Source: Paenibacillus_V sp046244365
Lineage (GTDB): Bacteria; Bacillota; Bacilli; Paenibacillales; NBRC-103111
Length of the DNA: 64,000 bases
NCBI RefSeq assembly: GCF_046244365.1
Contig: NZ_CP176395.1
Coordinates: 2,728,001 to 2,792,000 of the forward strand
Direction: 5' to 3'
A model generated the notes under the pieces. The model made no database searches and had not been told where the DNA came from. It saw only the letters and a program-made list of their open reading frames with translations. Both the position numbers and the translations under genes were made by a program. This document shows, one piece after another, positions 17,548 through 25,588 of this stretch. How positions within the stretch are numbered: the stretch's first letter is position 1; each line of letters starts with the position of its first letter.

Positions 17548-20500
17548 TCAGGGTTCAAGCGTCTGTTTACCTAGAGCTGCCGGAGAGATGCAGTCGGACG
17601 TAAACGGCTTCAGCCGGATGCCGAAGCGGAATTCCCCGGCGGTTAACGTATACTGCGGCGAGACGTCGGGACCGCAGCTGGCCGAGCCGATGCCGTGCTG
17701 CGCGAAGTCGAGATGCACGACGTACTCGCTCCGCGGCGCGAGCTCATGCGTATGCTGCGCTTTCTCCAGCTCGGCCGCGTCGTAACGCAGCGCGCTGAAG
17801 TTGAATGGTGCGGCGGAACCGTTATGCGCTTCCGGCGAGGCGAACAATCCGGCTCCGCGGAGGTCGGTGAACGCCACCCAGCGAACGTCCGTCCGGTTTC
17901 CGTTTTCTTGCGGATAAATGTAGCGGAAGTATAACTCGTCCGTCGGCGTCCGGTAAACGCCGATCCGTCCGGCCAGCTTCGTATCGCTGTACGATTCGCC
18001 GGGGCCGCGGCCGTACCACTCTGTCCGTTCAAGAGATTCCGGAACGGTCAGTCGCAGTCCGATACGCGGGAAGGTAGCCGGCATGCCTCCGCCCTGAGGC
18101 GCTCCGGATACGTCGATCACGACGTCGCCGCTGCCATAGACGGTGTACGTATAGGCGGTGCGGATGCTCCAGGCGAGTACAGGCGGCGCCATGTGCGCAC
18201 GTACTTCGACGACTACGAACTTGCCGTCCTCCGCTGCGCGCCATTCGAAGCTATCGATGCGGGTTGTCAGCGCGTGAAGACCGGCCTTGCGCCATTCTAC
18301 CGCGGAACGGTGATCATTATCGGTCGGAGCCCGCCAAAAATCGAGCTTCGGCCCGTCGTTCAACACGTTCCTTCCTTCGAACGTCCAAGAGGCAATCGTC
18401 CCGTACACCCGGTCGAAAGTCAGCGTGAAGCCGGCTCCTTCAACGGTTAGCGTTGCGGCGGTTACTCTGCAGGAGAGCGATGGCATGGCGGACACCGTAA
18501 GCGGAACGGAGGCTGGAGTCTCGACCGGTAGCTGCCATTGTCCCCATGCCACCTCGTGGCCGGCGGCGGCCCACAGCGTATCGCTCGCCAGACCGAACGA
18601 TACGTTCAGCCAATAATCGGTGCCGGGCTGAGCATGCGTAGGCAGAGCGTAGGGTAGCGTAATCGTTTGGCTTGCGCGTGCGGCCAACGTAACGGAAGGA
18701 GCCGTCCCGGATTGAATAACTTTGCCGTCGGCCGTTACATTCCACGAAAGCCGCAAATGCTCCAATCCGCTAAAGTCATACCGGTTCGTCAGCTTTAGAC
18801 TGCCTTTTACAAGGTCGACCGGTTCGATTTTCACCGGTTCCAGCACTTTTTTGTATTCGATCAGCCCCGGAGTAGGCGTACGGTCCGGCTGGACGAGACC
18901 GTCGATAACGAAGTTGTAATCGTTCGGCTGATCGCCGAAGTCTCCGCCGTAAGCGAAATATTCGACGCCTTCCGCCGTCTTCTGCCGGATGCCGTGATCG
19001 AGCCATTCCCAGACGAAGCCGCCCTGCAGCCTAGGATAGGCGTAGAACGTCTCCCAGTATTCCTTCAGCCCGCCCGGGCCGTTGCCCATTGCATGGGCAT
19101 ATTCGCACAAAATATGCGGCTTCTCTTTATCGGCTTGACTTCCGAGCTCAGCCAGCTTCTCGATGCCGGTATACATGGTGCTGTATACGTCGGAAGCGAC
19201 TGCTTCCCGGTCGCCTTCATTGTGAATGAGCCGGGTCGGATCGAGCCGCTTCGCCAGCTCATACATGGCCACATGATTACGGCCGAAGGCGGATTCGTTG
19301 CCGACGGACCACATGATGATCGACGGATGGTTTTTGTCCCGTTGTACCATGCGCTCCATGCGGTCAAGATAAGCCGCCTCCCATTCAGGGTTGTCCGTTG
19401 TCCATGCTTTTGCCTCCTCGAACCCGTACCCGCCTTCGGTCATATAGAAGCCGTGGCATTCCAGATCCGCTTCGTCCATCACATAGAGGCCGTATTCGTC
19501 GCACAGGTCGTAGAACCGCGGATCGTTGGGATAGTGCGACGTCCGTACGGCGTTGATGTTATGCCGCTTCATGAGCAGCACATCTTCAAGCATCCATGAC
19601 AAAGGAACGGCTTTTCCGAGATCGGGATGATGGTCGTGACGGTTGACGCCCTTAAGCATGACAGCAACGCCGTTCACGAGGAAATTGCCGTCTTTCAGCT
19701 CGACGGAACGGAAGCCGACACGCTGCGGAACGACTTGAAGCACGTTGCCGTTCGAATCGCGCAGCGTCAATAGCAGATGATACAAATACGGATTTTCCGC
19801 CGACCATTTGCGGGGACTCGCAATCGGCATATGCAGCTCGGCCTCCGCAGACCGGCCTTCGGAAGCGTTCAAAGAGGCCTCAGCTGTTCCGCCTTCGACG
19901 GGAACATAATCTGCGTCAAGCAACTGCGCTTCCAGACGGCACGAGCTCGCGCTTCGGCCGCCGATTTTCGCGTTAACCTGCAGGATCGCATGCTCGTAGC
20001 CCCCGTCAAGCTGCGTGCGGACGAATACATCCTCGACATTCGCACCGCTTGGGGCCGCTATCAGGTAAACGTCACGAAAAATCCCGCTTAGCCACCACTG
20101 GTCCTGATCCTCGATATAGCTGCCGTCCGACCATTGATAAACGCGGACGCCGATTGAGTTGTCCCCGGTCCTGGCGATATCGGTAATATCGAATTCGGCG
20201 GGGATACGGCTGCCTTTGCTGAAGCCGGCAAACTTGCCGTTCACCCAGACGTGGAACGCGCTGTCGACCCCTTCAAAGCGAAGTGTAATACGTTTCCCGG
20301 CCCACTGCTGCGGCACTTGAAACCCCCGAACGTAGGAGCCGGTCGGATTTTCCGTCGGCACGTAGGGAGGGTTAACGGGGAACGGGTACTTGATGTTCGT
20401 ATAATGGGGCTTCCCGTAGCCGTGCATTTGCCAGCTGCCTGGCACCGCAAGATCGTCCCAGCTCCGCGTGTCGTAAGTTTCCTCATAGAAACGATCGGGC

Positions 20501-20700
20501 GCATGAGCGGGCGTCTCCGCATAATGAAATTTCCAGACGCCGTTCAGCATCCGTACGGAGGCGGAGCTCCCGCGATCGTAGGTTAAGGCCGATGCTGCGT
20601 CCGCGTAGGGAATAAATAAAGCCCGGCTGTCGAGCCGATTCCGGTGAATGAGCTGATGATTTTCCCAATCCGGGCGGCTGGATTCGTGATTTGCGTTCAT
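17548..20700 (-). CDS. lacZ: Beta-galactosidase, glycoside hydrolase family 2 (LacZ type)
   Basis: 1050 aa, the full LacZ length, starting at ATG 20700. GGAGG lies 8 bases upstream; an earlier in-frame ATG lies at that ribosome site. Domains in order: sugar-binding domain (~30-215), Ig-like domain, TIM-barrel catalytic domain (~325-620; MLKGVNRHDHHPDLG), second Ig-like domain, and small chain of LacZ (PF02929-like, ~770-1035). The acid/base is Glu469 in WSVGNES and the nucleophile Glu533 in LCEYAHAMGNG. There is no signal peptide, so it should be cytoplasmic. It is monocistronic and hydrolyses beta-galactosides; the natural substrate may be a plant or host oligosaccharide. Confidence 0.95.
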   Translation of the reverse strand: MNANHESSRPDWENHQLIHRNRLDSRALFIPYADAASALTYDRGSSASVRMLNGVWKFHYAETPAHAPDRFYEETYDTRSWDDLAVPGSWQMHGYGKPHYTNIKYPFPVNPPYVPTENPTGSYVRGFQVPQQWAGKRITLRFEGVDSAFHVWVNGKFAGFSKGSRIPAEFDITDIARTGDNSIGVRVYQWSDGSYIEDQDQWWLSGIFRDVYLIAAPSGANVEDVFVRTQLDGGYEHAILQVNAKIGGRSASSCRLEAQLLDADYVPVEGGTAEASLNASEGRSAEAELHMPIASPRKWSAENPYLYHLLLTLRDSNGNVLQVVPQRVGFRSVELKDGNFLVNGVAVMLKGVNRHDHHPDLGKAVPLSWMLEDVLLMKRHNINAVRTSHYPNDPRFYDLCDEYGLYVMDEADLECHGFYMTEGGYGFEEAKAWTTDNPEWEAAYLDRMERMVQRDKNHPSIIMWSVGNESAFGRNHVAMYELAKRLDPTRLIHNEGDREAVASDVYSTMYTGIEKLAELGSQADKEKPHILCEYAHAMGNGPGGLKEYWETFYAYPRLQGGFVWEWLDHGIRQKTAEGVEYFAYGGDFGDQPNDYNFVIDGLVQPDRTPTPGLIEYKKVLEPVKIEPVDLVKGSLKLTNRYDFSGLEHLRLSWNVTADGKVIQSGTAPSVTLAARASQTITLPYALPTHAQPGTDYWLNVSFGLASDTLWAAAGHEVAWGQWQLPVETPASVPLTVSAMPSLSCRVTAATLTVEGAGFTLTFDRVYGTIASWTFEGRNVLNDGPKLDFWRAPTDNDHRSAVEWRKAGLHALTTRIDSFEWRAAEDGKFVVVEVRAHMAPPVLAWSIRTAYTYTVYGSGDVVIDVSGAPQGGGMPATFPRIGLRLTVPESLERTEWYGRGPGESYSDTKLAGRIGVYRTPTDELYFRYIYPQENGNRTDVRWVAFTDLRGAGLFASPEAHNGSAAPFNFSALRYDAAELEKAQHTHELAPRSEYVVHLDFAQHGIGSASCGPDVSPQYTLTAGEFRFGIRLKPFTSDCISPAALGKQTLEP

Positions 20701-20871
20701 CGTAGGAACCTCCATCTAATTATGTTATGAGATGATATGAATAGGATAACTTTCGCCGGTTCAAGGTTCAACGCGATTATTTTCGGTTGAATAGAACAAT
20801 ATTCAGAAGAGTTGTGTTTCGCAATAATTCCGGGTTGACAATGGGGACGGCAATTATTAAGGTGGAGTAAC

Positions 20872-20958
20872 ATGGATTGGCTAATAGGAGCAGGGGGAGA
20901 AGCGAAACGGCAAGACGCGAGCGTAATAGCCTGTGGTATAATAAAAGTTAATAAATAA
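20872..20958 (+). CDS. Possible 28-residue small ORF
   Basis: ATG 20872 is preceded by AAGGTGGAG at a good distance and opens a 28-codon frame (MDWLIGAGGEAKRQDASVIA then CGIIKVNK) ending TAA 20958. A TTGACA occurs at 20835. Nothing in the peptide is recognisable, so it may be a chance ORF. It lies in the otherwise gene-free 20701-21142 interval between lacZ and ctaB. Confidence 0.25.
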   Translation: MDWLIGAGGEAKRQDASVIACGIIKVNK

Positions 20959-21142
20959 TTCTTAAAAAAATGTACGTTATGTGTATTTCATCACAGAAAC
21001 GTGTTTACACTTGCAAATTTGCTATTATTTAAGGGAAGCGCATAATAAGCATTCGATCGTCAGCCGGGTAATGGACCTCATGGACCGGTTTTGAAGGAAT
21101 TGGGAATCATAATGCAAAGCGAGAAGGAATGAATAAAGGATC

Positions 21143-22093
21143 ATGCATAACGATATGAACAACGATATGAAGAACGATGGACAAGAAGCCGCTTTACCGA
21201 CATCGCAACAGACGTTGTCGACCATTTTGGCACAAACCGTCAAGACGGGCATTATTAAATCGAATCTAATTCCGATGTTTGCGGGATTGACACTGGCTTT
21301 ATACACCTATCGGATCGAATTGTCCGATAAACTGCTCGAGACGATTGCCGCTACGATCGGTTCGATTTTAGTGATAGGCGCCGCAGGTGCCTTTAATAAT
21401 TTGTACGACCGGGATATCGACTCGATTATGGTGAGAACCAAAAATCGGCCGACCGTAACGGGCGCCATAAAGCCGAAATCCGTTCTATGGCTAGGAATCG
21501 TCATGTCCGTTATCGGGCTTGCAGCCCTCGCGTTAGCAAGTCCTCTAGCCGCCTTATTGGGATTTTTGGGTTTGTTTTTCTATGTGGTCCCTTATACGAT
21601 GTGGAGCAAACGCCGGACGATTTATAACACGGAAGTGGGAAGCATTTCGGGAGCGATGCCGCCGCTCATAGGATGGGCCGCCATTCATCCGGACATTACG
21701 CATCCTGCCATACTCGGGCTTTTTATCATTACCGTCATTTGGCAAATGCCTCATTTCTATGCGATAGCGATACGCAAGCACGATGAATATAAAGCGGCAA
21801 ACGTCCCGATGCTGCCGGTAGTCAAAGGCGTTAAAAGAACCTATATTCAAACGAATGTTTATCTGGTCATCTTAATTGCGGCTAGCTTTCTTTTTCAGTC
21901 CTTAAGCGTAGGCATTATGCTCGTCGCGCTTCTTTTAAGCGTCGCATGGCTTGTTTTAAGCGTGGTCGGGTACAAAAAAATGGATCCGGAGAAATGGGCG
22001 AAGTCGCTGTTTATTTTTTCGCTCTTCCATATGACCTTTTTATTTTCGACAATCATCATCTATTCGTTGGTTGGGATCTTTTTCTTAATGTAA
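21143..22093 (+). CDS. ctaB: Protohaem IX farnesyltransferase (haem o synthase)
   Basis: 316 aa UbiA-family integral membrane enzyme. It transfers a farnesyl group from farnesyl diphosphate to protohaem, giving haem o for terminal oxidases. The first Asp-rich site, NLYDRDIDSIMVRTKNRP, lies at about residues 85-102. The second conserved loop (FYAIAIRKHDEYKAANVPML) follows after several membrane helices, and about nine helices are visible. The N-terminus (MHNDMNNDMKNDG) is unusually Asn/Asp/Met-rich and offers several ATG starts; 21143 is the first and its ribosome site (AAAGGA) is close. The ctaA and cta oxidase genes are not adjacent. Confidence 0.93.
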   Translation: MHNDMNNDMKNDGQEAALPTSQQTLSTILAQTVKTGIIKSNLIPMFAGLTLALYTYRIELSDKLLETIAATIGSILVIGAAGAFNNLYDRDIDSIMVRTKNRPTVTGAIKPKSVLWLGIVMSVIGLAALALASPLAALLGFLGLFFYVVPYTMWSKRRTIYNTEVGSISGAMPPLIGWAAIHPDITHPAILGLFIITVIWQMPHFYAIAIRKHDEYKAANVPMLPVVKGVKRTYIQTNVYLVILIAASFLFQSLSVGIMLVALLLSVAWLVLSVVGYKKMDPEKWAKSLFIFSLFHMTFLFSTIIIYSLVGIFFLM

Positions 22094-22148
22094 AAGACTG
22101 GCCTATAGGTCAGGTCAGCTAGTTAGAAGGGGAAGTGTGTTTTGTCGC

Positions 22149-22190
22149 AAAAGGGTTGAGCAGCGTTTAGACTGCTCAATCCTTTTTTTC
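22149..22190 (+). terminator. Intrinsic terminator after ctaB
   Basis: AAAAGGGTTGAGCAG pairs with CTGCTCAATCCTTTT across a short loop, followed by a run of seven Ts. Confidence 0.85.
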
Positions 22191-22238
22191 TTATCGGGAA
22201 GAGCGTAGATCTTCCTCGCGCGGAACGATCATAGTTCT

Positions 22239-22443
22239 TAGTGAAGCTGCGTTCACTATTTATGAACCCAAGTTCACTATTTTTACTCCAAGGCCCCTCT
22301 TTGGAGCGGATAGTGAAGCATACGGGACTATTTGGCCGTAAGGTTCACTAATAGTGAAGTTACCTTCACTATTTCGCGTGGAGGCGCATTTTTGAGCTCG
22401 GATAGTGAAGATAGGTTCAGTAATAGTGAACTTTCGTTCACTA
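22239..22443. repeat. Cluster of TTCACTA/TAGTGAA inverted repeats
   Basis: Ten exact copies of a 7-mer lie within 205 bases. TAGTGAA occurs at 22239, 22311, 22352, 22403 and 22424; TTCACTA at 22252, 22273, 22344, 22365 and 22437. Several adjacent copies form perfect hairpins: 22344-22358 (15-bp palindrome), 22352-22371 and 22424-22443 (8-bp stems, 4-base loops), and 22239-22258. A separate CTCCAA/TTGGAG hairpin lies at 22286-22306. Both strands are open for ~60-80 codons here, but the frames just translate the repeats. Confidence 0.85.
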
Positions 22444-22520
22444 TCCTGCCCGTACACACGCTCAGATTGCGAAGGCCAGTTAGTCAGGAGGGGGAAGCGC
22501 ATTCATTCTGCTGAGACATT

Positions 22521-22680
22521 TAGTGAAGGGTGTAAGAAGTGGTGCTGATGATGAGTTGGTAGCGATGAGGTGCTAAATGGTGTTAGTGATGCGGTGTAAG
22601 TGGTGTAGTGGCGAGGTGTAATGGTGAGGTGAAGTGGCGGTAGTGAAGGGGGTTAGCGAAGGCATTGAGCGAAGAGGATT
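22521..22680 (+). repeat. C-poor, GGTG-rich low-complexity tract
   Basis: About 140 bases made mostly of degenerate GGTG, GATG, AGTG and TAGTG units with only a handful of C residues. It includes two more TAGTGAA copies at 22521 and 22641. It looks like a decayed tandem array next to the TTCACTA cluster. No gene is seen. Confidence 0.6.
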
Positions 22681-22683
22681 CAT

Positions 22684-22735
22684 AAAAAAAGAGGCTATCC
22701 CTCTGCCATTTACATGGCTTTGGAGACAGCCCCTT
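22684..22735 (-). terminator. Intrinsic terminator after pepF
   Basis: On the minus strand AAGGGGCTGTCTCC pairs with GAGGGATAGCCTCTT, with an inner GCCAT/ATGGC helix. The stem is followed by seven Ts (22684-22690 on the complement). Confidence 0.85.
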
Positions 22736-22777
22736 ATACATTCGGGAAGACGGAAATCCTTCCCCTAAGGCGAAGGG

Positions 22778-24568
22778 TTATTTCGTCAAAGCTTCCATCT
22801 GCTCGATCAAGTTCTTAAACACGCTCATCGCTTGATTAACCGGCTCCGGAGAGGACATGTCTACGCCGGCGCGCTTCAGAGTATCCAGCGGATAGTCGCT
22901 GCCGCCGCTCTTCAGGAAGCCGAGGTAACGGTCGACGGCCGGCTGGCCTTCGTCCAAAATTTGCTTCGAGAAGCTTGTGGCCGCCGAGAAGCCGGTCGCA
23001 TATTTGTACACGTAGAAGCTGTTGTAGAAATGGGGAATGCGGGCCCATTCCATCTCGATATCCTTGTCGACGACCATGCCGTCTCCATGGTATTTCTTGT
23101 TTAAGTCGTAATAGATTTTGCTCAAGTCCTGAGGGGTCAGAGACTCGCCCTTTTCCGCTTTGTCGTGGGTGATCATTTCGAATTCCGCAAACATCGTCTG
23201 ACGGAAAACGGTCGTCCGGAACTGGTCGGCGTAGTAGGTGAGCAGGTACATTTTTTCCTTCGGATCGGTCGATTTCTTCAGCAAATAGTCCATCAGGAGA
23301 GCTTCGTTGAGCGTCGACGCGACTTCCGCGAGGAAAATCGGGTACTGCGCATACCGGTATTCGTTGTTCGCATCCGAGAAAAACGAGTGCAGCGCATGGC
23401 CCATTTCATGCGTCAGCGTAAACATGCTGTTCAGATTGTCTTTATGGTTGAGCAGCACGTAAGGGTGCGTCCCGTAGGAGCCCCAGCTGTAAGCGCCGCT
23501 CCGTTTGCCTTCATTCTCGTACACGTCGATCCACCGGTCGTCGAAGCCTTCCTGCAGCGCGTTCAAATACGTTTCGCCGAGCGGCTTCAAGCTGTCCTTT
23601 ACGGTGGTTTTGGCTTCATCGTATGTAATGTCCATCTTGAACTGATCGACCAGTGGCGCGAACAGATCGTACATATGAAGCTCGTCGACCTTGAGCAGCT
23701 TTTTGCGCAGCTTCATGTAACGGTGCATCAGCGGCAGCGCCTCGTGGACCGAACCGATCAGGTTCGTGTACACTTCCTTCTTAATGTTGTCGCCGAATAA
23801 CGACATTTCGAGAACGGAAGGGTATTTGCGGACGCGAGCGTAGAAAGCGTTCTTGTTAATTTGAGCGGCCAGCGTGGCGCCGATCGTGTTTTTGTTCTTG
23901 CTATAGGTTGCATACATCGTTTCAAAGGCATTTTTGCGCACATCGCGGTCAGAGCTTTCCAGGAACTGGATATATCGACTGTGCGTCAGCTCGATTTCCT
24001 CGCCCTTGTCGTTCTTCACCTTCGGAAATTTCATGTCGGCATTGTTCAGCATATCGTAAATCGTGCTCGGCGCTTGCGACAGGTTGCCGACCTGCGCCAG
24101 CAGCGCTTCTTCCGCTTGAGACAGCACGTGCGGCTTCTGGCGTTTAATCTCTTCGAGCGTCTGCTTGTAGAAAGCGAGCGACGAATCGTTTACGAGCGCA
24201 TTCAGCTTCTCGTCCGGCAGTCCCAGTATTTCCGGGGTAATATACGACATCGCTTCGTTTACTTCGACGCCGAGCTTCTTCACTTTATCGGAGAGGGCCT
24301 GGTAGGTCGGCTCCGCCATATCCTCATGGTGCTTCATGTTGGCATAAACGTATAACCGCTCGGTTGACAGAGAGATTTCGTCTTCCAGCACGAAGCATGC
24401 CTTCATTTCCGCCGCATCATGCAATTTCCCTTGGAAAGCGGCGATGTTTTTCAGCTTTTGCTTAACGGTTTCGTATTCCTGATCCCAAGCCTTCTGGCTC
24501 GGAATCATATCTTCCGTGTTCCAGCGGTGCTCGGCTGGCACCTCCGCGCGTTTAGGCAGTTGACTCAT
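22778..24568 (-). CDS. pepF: Oligoendopeptidase F (M3 family zinc metallopeptidase)
   Basis: 596 aa from ATG 24568, with GGAGGG 5 bases upstream and the standard PepF opening (LPKRAEVPAEHRWNTEDM). The zinc site HEMGH is at residues 387-391, followed by the downstream Glu helix (AEVASTLNEAL) that supplies the third ligand. Length and layout match cytoplasmic PepF, which trims peptides of about 7-17 residues. The same frame stays open to 24772 and there encodes a hydrophobic, signal-like stretch, so a longer exported form is possible. It is followed by a strong terminator. Confidence 0.92.
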   Translation of the reverse strand: MSQLPKRAEVPAEHRWNTEDMIPSQKAWDQEYETVKQKLKNIAAFQGKLHDAAEMKACFVLEDEISLSTERLYVYANMKHHEDMAEPTYQALSDKVKKLGVEVNEAMSYITPEILGLPDEKLNALVNDSSLAFYKQTLEEIKRQKPHVLSQAEEALLAQVGNLSQAPSTIYDMLNNADMKFPKVKNDKGEEIELTHSRYIQFLESSDRDVRKNAFETMYATYSKNKNTIGATLAAQINKNAFYARVRKYPSVLEMSLFGDNIKKEVYTNLIGSVHEALPLMHRYMKLRKKLLKVDELHMYDLFAPLVDQFKMDITYDEAKTTVKDSLKPLGETYLNALQEGFDDRWIDVYENEGKRSGAYSWGSYGTHPYVLLNHKDNLNSMFTLTHEMGHALHSFFSDANNEYRYAQYPIFLAEVASTLNEALLMDYLLKKSTDPKEKMYLLTYYADQFRTTVFRQTMFAEFEMITHDKAEKGESLTPQDLSKIYYDLNKKYHGDGMVVDKDIEMEWARIPHFYNSFYVYKYATGFSAATSFSKQILDEGQPAVDRYLGFLKSGGSDYPLDTLKRAGVDMSSPEPVNQAMSVFKNLIEQMEALTK

Positions 24569-24787
24569 GGGAACCCTCCTCGGTTGGTTTGATGGTTTGG
24601 CCGCTCCCTCGGCAGACGGGGAGGAGACCGGGTGAACGGCGGTGCTGGCAAGCAAGCCGGCGGTCAGCAAGAGGGGAATCAGACGCAAAGCGATCGCTCC
24701 TATTCGCCGCAAACATATGTATTTGCGAGCCGTTTTCCCCTTAGTATGTACGGTGCTGGATAAGCTATCCAAGACGGGCGTTTCCGC

Positions 24788-24976
24788 TTACGTCATTTTC
24801 CCCATGTTCAGAAAAGAGTAGACGATAAGCACGAACGACATGCAGATCATAACGAGCGCGAGAATCGCCAGATAACGTTTGAACTGCGGTGCCAGCGAAT
24901 CCCTTTTCATAATCAAAATCAAGGCAAGCGAGAACGAGACGATGATAAACGTCAAAATCGATCCGCCGTCAATCAT
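24788..24976 (-). CDS. Small two-helix membrane protein of unknown function
   Basis: 62 aa from ATG 24976, with AGGGGGG about 9 bases upstream. Two hydrophobic helices (GSILTFIIVSFSLALILIM and YLAILALVMICMSFVLIVY) are joined by a short charged loop (KRDSLAPQFKR). No motif was recognised. It lies upstream of pepF on the same strand with a gap of ~220 bases. Confidence 0.6.
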   Translation of the reverse strand: MIDGGSILTFIIVSFSLALILIMKRDSLAPQFKRYLAILALVMICMSFVLIVYSFLNMGKMT

Positions 24977-25114
24977 GGCATTTCCCCCCTGCGCGTGCGG
25001 CTGCCAGACCTCTATTTTTTGTTCGGCGTCTGCCGGGCAAACTCCTCTTTTTAAGGTATTCGGAGATGCCCGCAAAGTATCATCGAAATTTTAGTCGGAT
25101 GAACGGGTTTACAA

Positions 25115-25348
25115 TCAAATTTCGCGAAACGCTTTCATTATTTCTTCCCATTCTTCTTCGGTGCCCTCGTATTTGTCCTTTGGAAAGCGATGCTCGGCCC
25201 AGTGCATCAGTTCCGGACGGGAAAGAAACGTATGGCACTCCTCGCCCCACTGATCCGATATTTCCCGGACAATAATGCTTTTGCCGTTCACCTCGACGTT
25301 CAACATGTTCCATTTGTCTTTTTTATAAATTTGATGCTTCTTGATCAT
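25115..25348 (-). CDS. Hypothetical small soluble protein
   Basis: 77 aa from ATG 25348 behind GAGG at 8 bases; a longer in-frame start exists but has a poor site. The protein is charged, with Trp/His-rich segments (ISDQWGEECHTFLSRPELMH, then WAEHRFPKD) and an acidic C-terminal helix (EGTEEEWEEIMKAFREI). The biased composition and good ribosome site suggest a real gene. I do not recognise its family. Confidence 0.6.
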   Translation of the reverse strand: MIKKHQIYKKDKWNMLNVEVNGKSIIVREISDQWGEECHTFLSRPELMHWAEHRFPKDKYEGTEEEWEEIMKAFREI

Positions 25349-25588
25349 ATCGCATGCCTCGCTTTGTGATGGTAGTTGTGCTTCAAGTTGCTTGGGTTCC
25401 AAGATGTATCCCATTATACACGATTATTTGATTGGTACGAAATCGTGACTCGGCAGGGCAAGCATATTTTTTTGAGGTTGGTGATTATTCCGCTGAAGAC
25501 GGTTAAATTTTGCGTGTAAAACTCGTTCTTGCTTTTGCAAATCGATATGGTAGACTTCACCAAAAGGCTATTCATGGGAGGTACAACT

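Noticed and set aside
18994..19599. Plus-strand ORF (201 codons) inside lacZ
   Set aside because: Antisense to the catalytic domain of a complete GH2 enzyme; no ribosome site or family resemblance.
22239..22443. CRISPR array
   Set aside because: The repeats are 7 bp, alternate in orientation and have irregular spacing; there are no cas genes.
22260..22514. Overlapping ORFs of 60-80 codons on both strands
   Set aside because: They only translate the TTCACTA/TAGTGAA array; no ribosome site or independent codon signal.
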